Below are positions 44,493 to 56,076 of a DNA stretch of 64,000 bases, in pieces. Below the pieces are notes generated by a model. That model ran no database searches. It saw nothing but the letters and a program-made list of their open reading frames with translations, and was not told the DNA's origin. Origin of the DNA: Oscheius tipulae (lineage: Eukaryota > Nematoda > Chromadorea > Rhabditida > Rhabditidae); NCBI GenBank assembly GCA_037178975.1, contig JASJZH010000005.1, forward strand, positions 3,658,001 to 3,722,000, written 5' to 3'. The translations under genes and the position numbers were made by a program. The stretch's first letter is position 1, and every line of letters begins with the position of its first letter.

Positions 44493-44855
44493 ATCGTCGA
44501 AGATGAGCTAAGGTCAGGTCGACCAACAACTTTGTCGACCTGACTTTGGCTGCAAAACTCTCTCGCTCAATGATCCAAGAACTGGGTTGGGAGGTTTTAC
44601 CCCATCCTCCTTATAGCCCGGACCTTGCCCCTTTCGACTATTATCTGTTCCGGACTCTCAACTACGAGATTAGAGGACAACAGTTCGATTGCGACGGCGC
44701 ACTCAAAACCTGGTTGACAAACTTCTTCGCGTCGAAACCCAAGGTGTTCTACAAGTGTGGCATCTGTGAACTACTCGTGAAATGGGCAGACGTGGTACAT
44801 CATAAGGGTGATTACAACGAATGAAAAAGTTGTTTGGAAGTCAATAAAGAAATTT
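44493..44855 (+). mobile_element. Mariner-family remnant with internal deletion (copy C)
   Basis: Reads VEDELRSGRPTTLST, then jumps to the C-terminal block LPHPPYSPDLAPFDYYLFRT and NFFASKPKVFYKCGICELLV. The junction between the two parts matches that of copy A at 7250-7300 (GTCGACCTGACTTTGGCTGC), so both descend from one deletion derivative. The 5' end is missing and the 3' terminal repeat is incomplete. Confidence 0.8.
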
Positions 44856-44902
44856 GATCTCGATATTGAACTGAAAGAATTTTTTTCAAGAGTTTCCCCT
44901 GG

Positions 44903-45521
44903 TCAGAGCTCTTGTTTTGAACGGTGACTGTAGCAGCTTTGCCGAAGATCGGGTGTAAGCATCGGAGAGACATCGAGCGGACGAAAGGAGTTGTAGAAAG
45001 TTTCTGCTCTGAACCCTATATGGTACTGTACGAAACGATAGCTTGCATATAACTGATCGTCTTTAGGAAGTGTGTACAGTAGTCCTTCCAATATACGATC
45101 CACCTCGAAGTTCAATCCGGTCAACGACAACTGCACTGTCCTTGTCTTTTGCGCTGAGGTCATGGCCTCTATTGAATCAAGAAACGAAGCGGGAGGAAGG
45201 TGATTGTCCAGCAGAAACAATAGACCCAAGTCCTTTACAACATTTCTATTTCTTTGAACTTCCCACCTCGATCGAAGAGTTGGTAGCCAGATTCACTAGG
45301 CGATCAGCCGCCGTGGCAAACTGCCATAGCTTGTGCGAGTTCGCTAGCAGATGGACATCATCGACTGTTGGTTGAACGAGACTCAGAGCGAGCGAGGCCG
45401 AGTCGGAAGAACATGAGCCGACGGCTGGAAGGAGCCGAAAGTGGAGTCGCGAACAAACAAAAGGAATACCTGTGTCGGCGAGTAGAGCCAGAAGTACTGC
45501 CGTGAAATAGGCAGCCAGCAT
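44903..45521 (-). CDS. Predicted secreted protein, unknown family
   Basis: Two exons on the minus strand, 45521-about 45268 and about 45233-44903, joined by a 34-bp intron (GTGGGAAG...TAAAG). The start at 45521 gives a signal peptide (MLAAYFTAVLLALLADTGIP). The body contains VQPTVDDVHLLANSHKLWQF, LTGLNFEVDRILEGLL and DQLYASYRFVQYHIGFRAET, and ends HRSKQEL. No domain is recognised; the helical, Leu-rich texture suits a small secreted all-alpha protein. It shares a short upstream region with the SH3-like gene on the other strand. Confidence 0.6.
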
Positions 45522-45916
45522 GACTGGTCATCATTTGCATTTGGCGACTATCCTTCCCGACTTTCTCTCTGTGTCTATATCCTCTTTCGTAAAGTGAAAT
45601 GCGGAAATGTCAACGCGCGTGTGGTTTTTTTGTAGCTCTGCCGTCTGGCACTGCTTGCTCGATCCAGATTCTTTCTGCTTGCACAATTTCTACAGCGTTA
45701 TCAATGTACTGTTTTCGACTCTCTTTGTTCCTCTCACTCTGTTTAGACAGCTGTTTTCAATTCTACCGCCCCTTGTTCCTAGACTTCCCTCTTGAGCCAG
45801 CAACAGGGCGTGACTGGCTCCAAAGAGCTGGCAAAACTGATAAGTCTGAAATTCCAGCGTCTGTTATCTGCTTGCCTCGCCCGACCTCAATCTATCTTTC
45901 CTCTCCCTCTCTCAGC
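45522..45916. promoter_or_regulatory. Shared upstream region of a divergent gene pair
   Basis: This 395-bp gap separates the starts of the minus-strand secreted-protein gene and the plus-strand SH3-like gene, so both promoters must lie here. The plus-strand start is preceded by CTCTCTCAGC, a possible trans-splice acceptor four bases upstream of the ATG. Confidence 0.5.
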
Positions 45917-47437
45917 ATGTACTACATCCCTCAGCCTGACTATCGTGGCTATGTTTCCTCGACCCCGGATCCGTCGATCTTCGTGGCTCCGGAAAATCTA
46001 ATCCCGCCTCCGGATTATGCCAGATACGAACCGAAGGTGAGTCAGGAATCCCCAGAGTGCATTCTGCCAACTTTAGGTAGACTACGAGCTCCCAGTGAAG
46101 GTAGAACCAAAAACAAGGCCGAGGTTGCCTAGTCTGAAGAAGGATGTCATAGTTGAAGAGGTTAAAATGAGTCTGAAAACTATTAATGTATCCTAGACAA
46201 TCCAGGACCGAGAAGTTGGTGAAAAGATCATGTATCCTCGGAACTATACCCCGAGTAACGTAAGTTGTCCGACAGTTAGTGAATCCCCGCATTTCAGGAT
46301 GTCAAGAAGAGTCACAAGCCACTGACAATTCAGATCTCCCCCTCCGAATCTATTAACGCTCCTCCGAAGGAGATTGAACGAGAAAGAGAGACTAGAAATT
46401 TAGAAAAACTTTCCCATACTGGAAAAAGCGTTGTGAGTTGTAAACATGTCGTTCTTATCTGCCCTGGTCTGTCCCCAGATTTCCGGGGGTCTTTTCTTTG
46501 TCTTTCCCATAATGGCGCCCTTCGAAGAGATCCCTTGCGGAGGGATCCTCCGCATCAAAAACAAAAGGTCGGCGGAAATGAGGCGTCGGAGATGTACGGG
46601 TAGGGTCAAGGAGCAGATTATGAGTCCCTCGACCGGAAATCAGTATCTTTAGTCGGAGTAGCACTGATTCCTCTCATGAATAGCCAAGGCGATATTTACT
46701 GACACATGTCGTGTATCACAAGATCAATTTCCCAACATGTCCCCCAGAGAGAATGGCCCTTGGAGCGACCAAATGCGACCTAATTACAGAGGCCTTGGTC
46801 CTCTTGATGAGCAGAGAGACTCGAGAGTGAATTTGCAGTTTGACCAGCCATATGCCGTCCACTCGTACCTGGAGGATAAGGACAAACTGGATATGGACAG
46901 TTTCCTTAATGAGTCGACCAGATCCCACATTCGGTCAATAGGAGTACCAGTTCTGCCTCCAATCGGAGGAAGAAGCTACGTTCAGTCTTTCGGAGGTTGA
47001 GATTTCGAATTCGAATAGATAAAGAGTAGTTTAGGTCAGTTACCAGCTCAGAACAAAGCCTTCATAAAACATTTGGAGAACCATAGAAAGTTCGACACGA
47101 TGAAGAGTCTGAAGAGCTGCAAGGACTGTCCTCTGTGTCAGATGATGCTCAGTCAAGGCTTTCAGGACGAGTGGGAACTTATGGGACCGAAAGAATGTTG
47201 ATCTTCAGATTAGAGGATCGGAACCGTCGTCCAGACGTGAGGAACATCTTCGAGTCTGAAGCCGAAGATGACTGGACACTCACACGACGGTCTTTTACTG
47301 AAAGAGTCGAAGGAGAGATCAGTGTCGGCTTCAAGGAGAAGGTACAGGTCATTCGAACAGAACACACCCACGCTCTGTGTCGCAAAACGGACGGAACAAT
47401 GGGCTGGCTTCCTCTCAGCGTCCTTCAGGCTATTTGA
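45917..47437 (+). CDS. Charged, Pro-rich protein with C-terminal SH3-like domain
   Basis: Start at 45917 (MYYIPQPDYRGYVSSTPDPS). Exons with 36-46 bp introns give VDYELPVKVEPKTRPRLP, TIQDREVGEKIMYPRNY and KPLTIQISPSESINAPPKE. A workable path through 46437-46737 ends one exon at RRRRCT and resumes at AKAIFTDTCRVSQDQFPNMS. The next exon runs MSPRENGPWSDQMRPNYRG to GGRSYVQSFG. The last exon carries SFTERVEGEISVGFKEKVQV and GTMGWLPLSVLQAI, which looks like an SH3 fold (conserved GW..PxS.L). Between 47000 and 47170 two frames are open, and splicing is uncertain. An adaptor or scaffold role is plausible but unproven. Confidence 0.6.
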
Positions 47438-48388
47438 TGTACATAAACATTCATATCTTTCTCTTTCTCTCTGGTCTCTCTTGTTGCAGTATTGACTTTT
47501 CTCGTCAGCCAATAAATTCGCTTATCATTCCGTCAACACATCTCCCCTTTCTGTCTTTGAATGTTCCCTTAGAATCTATTCGATGAGTAAAAATTCTTTT
47601 CGGGTATCAATCAAAGAGACAAAGGAGGGAGGAAGGGGCGGAGTATCAGCCATTCGAACGGACCGCTTTCGCGGCTGTCCGCCGACCCTACGCATCCAAT
47701 TTTCCCGCGCTGCGCCCCTGATTTGAACTGCGGTCACTTGTCCTAAAACTTCTCCTTTCTCCGTCAATAGCACGAATCTTTCAACATTTGATCTCACATT
47801 TTCTGTTTTGCTCCACTGTTTGGGAAGCTCGACGGTCCTCATTCTTTGACGAGTGAAAGAGTATCAATTTATGAGGCTCCCTCAATAGAAACCCTGTCTT
47901 CCAAAATCATCTTTCCCACAGGCGATTTCCCAACCGTGACCTGCCCTCTCTTGCAAAATCGTGAGTCGAGAGAGGCGGTGGTCTATTGCGCCGGTCGGCC
48001 GACCCTTTTTTCTGTCGCTCAATAGTTTTGTGTCTGACTCAGCCGCGTGTAGATATCGGCCCCGATCGCCCGCTCTCTTCCCCCCCCCTTTTCTTCCGCC
48101 GCTTTTGTCCACTTTCCGCCCGTTTTTGCCTTCTCCATCCAATTGCTTTTTATCCTTTCCCGATCGATAATCCTCTCGCGTCTAATTTGAATTATGCTGT
48201 GGCAGTGGCCCTCCTCCTGTTTCGCAATACCATTCTCTGGCTCCTCATATTGATCCGCTGCTAAGCCCCAGTCCGCCCATCTGCGCCCTTTTTTGATTGT
48301 GCTCGCCTCCTCTCCCGTCTCTCTCCTCTTTCGGACTACTCAAATTTCCTCATTTGTTATTCATTTAATCGATTCAGAGTCCATCAAA
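47438..48388. other. Upstream region of beta-tubulin
   Basis: No gene. GC-rich and pyrimidine-rich patches (48060-48120, CCCCCCCCTTTTCTTCC) lie upstream of the tubulin start and probably belong to its promoter and 5' UTR. The sequence GATTCAGAGTCC about 20 bases before the ATG could serve as a trans-splice acceptor. Confidence 0.45.
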
Positions 48389-49965
<1,577 letters not shown>

Positions 49966-50530
49966 TCTCTCTCGAAAATCTGTTATTGAATGTAATTTAT
50001 CGTTCCTCTTAATCTAAGTGAATCTGAGCTTCTCTATCTCTTATTAATGCGCAACGGTGTCTGTGTGTTTGTGCGTAACCGATTGTAGGTTTGGACACAT
50101 GGCAACGGAAATATTTTTGTTGTAAAAATACAGTAAAAGAGGGAATAGGCCGCGTCTTGACCTTCAGCGCAAAATTTGGTGTACTCTTTTTAGTAGGATT
50201 GGCAACGGGCCAGGCCTCGACTCAGAAATCCCGAAATGGGCCCGGGAGGAAAATTTATAATATTAGACAAAAAGTAGTGATTTTGGCCTTTTTTATTGGG
50301 AAAATATGCATTTGGACATACCAAAGTACTTTACTTTAATAAGGTCTAAAATGTGCTAAAATACCACTTAATTTTGACCCCATAATTTTTTGGGTCCACT
50401 CCTGCCCCCGGCTAACAGTCCGGCCCGGTCCGCTGCCAACTGAAAACTGAAAAGTTGTAGGGATGGGTAAGATCCAGTAGATTAAAGAAGCGCGGTATGC
50501 GGACTTTACGTTTCTTATTTTAGAGGGGCC
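49966..50530. other. 3' flank of beta-tubulin
   Basis: No gene. A C/G-rich patch (CCCGGCTAACAGTCCGGCCC, about 50407) and AT-rich blocks are present. The left end of the adjoining LTR element was not found here. Confidence 0.35.
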
Positions 50531-50649
50531 TACCTATTAGTATTGAAAGGGAAGAAAGTCCTACTTTCATGTTTCAAACGAATGCAAATAAAATCATTAA
50601 CGGAAAAGCGTTTTCTTTTCGCAAAGGTTCTGAGACCTTCGCCGCGGAA

Positions 50650-51405
50650 TCTTCAGTGCATGTTTCGATCTACAATGCCTTCGATTGCCCTGCTTAAAAG
50701 CGAACAGTCAGGGCAACCTGGAGCAAGACGGTCACTTACTCCACACCGGCAATCCTTGAATCAAAACTCCATTTCGAATTGAACAACATCAAGTATGCCG
50801 ATACCAAGATCCACACTCTTGATCGACCTGTCCTCGGAAGCAAGTTCTTCGGAAATTTTCCTAGCTCCCAGATGCCATGACAAACAATGGATTGTCCACA
50901 CCAACATAGCTGAAATGAGCTTCGAAAGAAGCGACGTCGTCGGATGCTATGACTGTCTTCGTGGAGCACAAGTTACTCTCAGCTGCACCGCAACGGCCCC
51001 GACTCGAGGTTCGATGCGGAAACAAGACCCCTTCTACAATCTCCTGCACGACAACTGGAGAGAAGCACGCCTGTTCTTCTCCACTGCCATCGTCGACGTC
51101 GGATGCTCTATCATATGCCCGTCAAACAAGCTCGAAGGGGAACCTGGACTTCATTCAAGAGATAATCGCCTACGCCGACCAGCCGGCAGAGAAATCCAAG
51201 TTAATTCAGAGTTTCCGGACATCTCAAAGACCGTCGGCGATCTCTTTGGCAGCGTCCTCTCGTTTCCACTTACCCTTTCAGTCTACGTGATTCTCGTGAT
51301 TGTAAGCTTGATCCTGATTGCCTCCCTTATTGCTTATGTTTTTTGTAAAGCTCACCATTTGTCTAGAATCCTACCAAGCCTCTCCAAGGGTAAGCTTCTT
51401 TAGCC
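50650..51405 (+). mobile_element. Decayed env-like gene of an LTR retroelement
   Basis: The stretch codes pieces of an envelope-type glycoprotein in more than one frame. A Cys-containing segment resembling the phlebovirus-G2-like env of nematode BEL/Pao elements lies at about 50890-51000. A strong membrane helix and short cytosolic tail lie at about 51270-51403. Frame changes between these blocks show the gene is broken. No gag, protease or polymerase was found nearby, so only the 3' end of the element remains. The assignment to BEL/Pao rests on texture and position, not a search. Confidence 0.5.
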
Positions 51406-51410
51406 GGGAG

Positions 51411-51624
51411 TGTCGTCGGACGCAACTCCTTCTAAAGTTATCTGGCCTCTAAGCTAGTTTCATTCTCTCTGCTGCTAAACTTTCTCTGCATCAGTAACCT
51501 TCTCCCCGACTATGACTGTAAGCCTCTAGTACTTAAGCCTCGGAGAGGCTAGCTCCAGACTTCCTTTTCCTTTCTCTTCCTACTTTTCTAATAAAGTATC
51601 CTACGAACTATCTCTTGTTTGACA
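51411..51624 (+). mobile_element. 3' long terminal repeat of the env-bearing element
   Basis: Begins TGTCGTCGGACGCAACTCC and ends GTTTGACA, so it has TG...CA borders, with an AATAAAG polyadenylation-type signal near 51590. A short purine run (GCCGGGAG) directly precedes it, as expected for a polypurine tract. No 5' LTR was seen in the window. It lies 188 bp upstream of the transporter start. Confidence 0.65.
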
Positions 51625-51812
51625 ATGCGCTAATTCAGAGACACGGGCAGGTCTTTGAATTAGGGGAAGTCCGAAAGAAAATAGGATGGATGTTTTCCAT
51701 CCGCCTTCTTGATGTTAGTGTAGGCAGTCTTTTCGCCTTATCTACATGGTTGCTTATCTCGTCTTCGTCCTCTGTTGCACAAGAAACTGAGAGGCAGGGT
51801 CTGTCTGTCTCG

Positions 51813-53675
51813 CATGTTTACTAAAAGGTAAGTTTCTTTTCTGATCCAGCAAAAAAAAAACCTTAGATACTTTGTCTCTGTTGTTACTGTTATCCTTGGC
51901 GGCAGCGCACAGTTTTATAGTTATGGAGTGGTTAACCCTTCGCAAAGACTTATTTCTGATTGGATCAATAAAACTTATACAGATCGGTTAGCTCTTTTTT
52001 TTCGAGTGTTTACAAAAATACAATCTTCAGGGGAGCCCCACTGTCGTTGACCACCTCCAATCTGATTTGGTCGTTTATGGTTAGTTCTATTGCAGTCGGT
52101 GCTATTATTGGAGCTTCGCTTACGAGGTAAATTGATACTGAAAATATTTCCTTGCCGAGTTCAGATTAATTGGTGAAGGGCTAGGTCGTCGTAATGGATT
52201 GATAGCCAATGGAATTGTTAATGTATTCGCAGCCTTACTTGAACTTTTCTCAAAATATTTGAGTTCTCCCGAGCTTCTGATTTTCGGGCGGTTTGTGTTT
52301 GGTGCCAACATGGGATTGACATCGGGTCTGGTGCCCATGTACTTGATGGAAATAACCCCCGGGAAGTATAGAGGGTCAGCAGGCACCCTTCATCAGGTAA
52401 GAAATTCTGACACCTATTCATTCTCGAAACAGGTTGCTGTTGCATTTTCTGACTGGTTTTCACTCCTGATTGGTCTACCCGAAGTTTTGGGTGGACCCGA
52501 TTTATGGCCACTCGCCTATGCCTTTCCCGGAATACCAGCCCTAGCCTTAGTTTTGATTCTTCCTTTCTGTCCAGAATCGCCAAAATATACTTTGAGCAAA
52601 GGAGACAGAGAAAGAGCTATGAACGACGTCAATATACTGATCAGAGACGAGGAACAAGCCAAATCGATGTTCGAGTCAGTCGTGAGAGAGGTCGTATTAG
52701 ACAGAGTGAGTCTCTCCTTTTTTGATAAACCCTCACGCGTAGTCAGGTCCCGGTAGTTTCAAGGAGCTTTTCACGAACAAAGAACTGCGAGTGCCACTCA
52801 AAGTATCGATAATAGTCATGATAGCCCAACAATTCACTGGATGCACAGCAGTTTTTGCCTATTCAACCGATATGTTTCTCAATGCGAACCTAACTCCGTG
52901 AGATAATTGTTCATTGTTTTTGACTCTTCCATTCAGAGAAGTGGCAAGATGGAGCACACTGGCGATTGGGATCGTATATTTCCTATTCGCCTGCACATCG
53001 TCCTATCTAATCGACAAGGTTGGACTTTTTATCCACTACTTAATTCATTCAGGTCGGTCGTCGTCCTCTTTCCCTCTTTCAATTGTCCAGCTGTCTCACT
53101 GCTCTCATCTTTTTGACTCTTTCCACCTATCTACAGAACTATTGGGACGTATCTTGGGCCAGCTACGGATCTATCTTTGCCTTGATAATGTACATGTGCG
53201 TATATGGAACAGGATCCCCAATTCCCTGGATGATTACGGGCGAGCTGTTCGATCAAAAGTTCCGGAGCACAGCAGTGACAGTCAGCGTGTTTGTCGCTTG
53301 GACGTTCGCCTTCATTGTCTCATTGATCTATCTTCCTTTTCAACAGGTAGTTTGGTACAGTAATCGAACTGAGTTTTCAGATGGTTGGGGTCTCATTTAG
53401 CTACCTGCCATTCATTTTCGGCAGTATTATCAGCATAATTTTCCTCTACATCCTGCTGCCAGGTATCTTGTTTGCATATGAGTAAAAGTATCAAAATAGA
53501 AACCCGTGATCGACAAGTGGAAGCAATTGTCCAAGACTTCCGCCACCGAAGCGCTTCTCTCTCATCTCTCCGTCCTTGGGAAGCAAATCGACCAGAAAGT
53601 CGAGCCGAAATGCAACGACTTATCGACCATCTGCAAAGGATGTACTCTTCTTCCGAGACACTGAATGAAGCTTGA
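51813..53675 (+). CDS. SLC2-like facilitative sugar transporter (MFS)
   Basis: Predicted to move hexoses or related polyols across a membrane by a 12-helix alternating-access mechanism. Ten or so exons with 34-45 bp introns give about 505 residues, the usual size. Motifs in order: N-terminal FVSVVTVILGGSAQFYSYGV, GEGLGRRNGL (the GR-type loop 2-3), GRFVFGANMGL, VPMYLMEITPGKYRGSAGTL (PxYxxEIxP...RG), PFCPESPKY (PESPR-like), QQFTGCTAVFAYS, VGRRPLSLF, WMITGELF, and LPETRD, the PETKG-like end of helix 12. The start at 51813 gives a short tail before helix 1. All exons are in frame. Confidence 0.92.
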
Positions 53676-53687
53676 AATTTTTATCGA

Positions 53688-54178
53688 CTAGATGGATCGA
53701 ACAGAGTATGGAGCGTTCCGACTGGCGACGTGGTTTGACCGTGTGTTAGCTGTCCCTCGACTCGCATAGGCCACCTCGAAAGCGCAACCCGCTGCTACAA
53801 AAACTGCCAGGACCACCAGGTAGACGGGATTGATTGCTGATACCAGTTCTATAAAACGCGGTTTAATACTGTAACTTGAGTTTGGAAAACAGTATTATAA
53901 TTCAGCTTCCTAATGACTCACCTCCGAGAATATTCGATGTTTCTTCAGACAAACTGCTGATGGATGCACTTCTCTGTAATGGACTTTCTTAATGAAACTC
54001 CCAATCTCACCGCTATACGTTTATCGGCTAAAACAGTCAAAAAAACAGAAAATAGCAGCACCACCAGCATCGGATAAGAATAGATCGCTGAAAGCCACAT
54101 AATAGAAATCGAGGAGACACGTCCGGACAGTTGCCAGGAAAGGAAAACAGAGGCCAGAGGTGCGAGAGCCCGTTTCAA
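53688..54178 (-). CDS. Small two-helix membrane protein, unknown
   Basis: Three exons on the minus strand. From the ATG at 54100 (or 54178 in the same frame) it reads MWLSAIYSYPMLVVLLFSVF, a helix. A short intron leads to a Ser-rich loop (SASISSLSEETSNILGE), then a second intron to LVSAINPVYLVVLAVFVAAG, another helix, and a polar tail ending NAPYSVRSI at 53688. The splice sites are good and both helices are well formed. Its stop lies 12 bp from the stop of the convergent transporter, so the two 3' UTRs must overlap. Confidence 0.55.
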
Positions 54179-55310
54179 TCGGACAAACAGCCGCCGGAGG
54201 CCAGGTGCGAACTGGAATTTGCCGCAAAAAAGTGATACCTGAGCCCGTCCACTTTTCTCACGCCTCGGGGCGAGCGCTGATTCCAGATGCCGGTCAGCAG
54301 ACTCTGATCTAGTCTCTAAGTTTGGGAGTTCCCTCTCGTTCGTGGCATAAAATTAGGGAGGTAAATGATCAAAATACATCTGTGATGAAGAGAAGGGACC
54401 AAAATAGCTCACGTTCTCCGCATGGAGGCATCTAATTCTCAATTGTACAGATAATAATTGGATTTTTTGAGTGTTATTACGGTGAAGATAAAATGGTAAC
54501 AGTCGATCGGTGGAGAAGACAGCTCGTTGATAGAAAAAGCAACAGATGACCCCAACACAGTCGCTGCTGCTGTTTGCGGTCGACTTTGCACACAAAGTTG
54601 GCTTAGAAGACCGTAAGACGAGAAACAATCGTGCAAACAAACACAGGTCAAAAGACTTCAGAACGCGACACAATCGGATGATGTTTCTTAGCCCAAACTG
54701 CAGGCTAATTAGGCAGGGGACATATCCTTCTGATTTAGGGGGGAGGGCTTTTGGTAGCTGTTTCATAGTTCTCCTACGATCGGTAACATTTTTGGAGAAG
54801 TAAGGTGAAAACTTCACCGAAAAAAGATTAAAGTTCTATTTTCGATTACTGTATGCAATTTTACATACCGTATATATTACACGCGAATTGCGGACGCGGA
54901 ATCCCATTAAATTTTAGGATTTGTCTCTTCTTTACTCTCTTTTACCTATTTTTCAGTCCCAACAATTTGTTTCATGTCACTTGCAAAAAAGGTTCTTACC
55001 TGTAGAAGAGAAAAGCGGACGGTAAAGTTCCGATGTTCATAAATATTAAAATAGATGGTCTCTTGTAAACATTTGGCCATCATTATACCAAGAAACTTGA
55101 AAATGGGTAAAGTTCGAATCGAAGCCATCACAGCTAAGACGATGCATCATGTATACTACCTCTTGTGTATTTGATTCGTTTCAAGATGGACCAACCTAGA
55201 CTCAAAGGCCGACATTGTCGAATACGGGCCAAACTCACCGTGTCGCTATGACAACGCACTCTTATAGGAAATAACGATGCTCTTCCGCTTACAAATTGGT
55301 TCCCTCGCGT
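54179..55310. other. Intergenic, no supported gene
   Basis: A 154-codon open frame on the minus strand (54353-54817) has irregular composition and no splice context, so I do not call it. No RNA gene was recognised. Confidence 0.35.
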
Positions 55311-55318
55311 TTTGTGAA

Positions 55319-55682
55319 CAGGGATGGGCGATTAATTGTAGTTTGTAGTTTAAAAAATTTTGCGTAACTTGTGCCGTTTGCACATGCGCAAATACAGTGA
55401 GCGGACTATTTATTCCAGATCCACGAACTTCTACAAACATATATTATAATATAATGCCGGAACCAGAAATGGCATACTAGTTGCATGCGATTTGCGATTA
55501 CCTCTTGCGATTAGTAGACCGTTTCTCGTTCCAGCGGATATTATTTTTCTGTTTTATATTTTTTCTGATGAGTTTGGGGGCATCTGGGAAAAATAGTCTG
55601 ATCACTACATGTGCGCATTTGCAAATGACACGAGTTATTTAAATGTTTCAAACTACAAACGCCAACCAATCGCCCATCCCTG
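55319..55682. mobile_element. hAT-type MITE with 8-bp target duplication
   Basis: A 364-bp element with termini CAGGGATGGGCGATT and its inverted match, extended by imperfect inverted repeats of about 90 bp. It is flanked on both sides by the same 8 bp, TTTGTGAA (55311-55318 and 55683-55690). It codes nothing, so it depends on a hAT transposase elsewhere. Confidence 0.9.
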
Positions 55683-56076
55683 TTTGTGAACGTTTTCTTC
55701 TGTTTGCAAATTTTTATGCGTCTGAGAAGTCCCACATTTCTGTTCGAAGAAGCTTTCCTCAATATTGTACCTATTCTTTCTTGTCGTCAGTAACAAAATA
55801 TTTATCTCCGGGGACATCGTTTCTTCTTGCCGCCCGCTGTTTACTGGACGTGTTCCGTTTGGCCCGTGGGACCAGCTGTTCAAATTTTTTTTTCATTTAT
55901 TTCACTAAGTTTGTAGATTTACAGAGCTCGTGGAAAAACATTTCGCAAAGCTGTATGATCCTCTTAGCCGCCATGTTCTGCGAGTAATCTTTCCTGCGCA
56001 AGTACAATACGGTTTCACTGTATAACAGCATTTCTCTTTTCATTAGTTAGCACTCGATACCTTCTTTTTCAGTGCG

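Noticed and set aside
47882-48264. Overlapping open frames on both strands before beta-tubulin
   Set aside because: They result from a GC-rich, stop-poor promoter region; codon texture is poor.
54353-54817. A 154-codon minus-strand open frame
   Set aside because: Composition is irregular, there are no flanking splice sites or start context, and no family is recognised.
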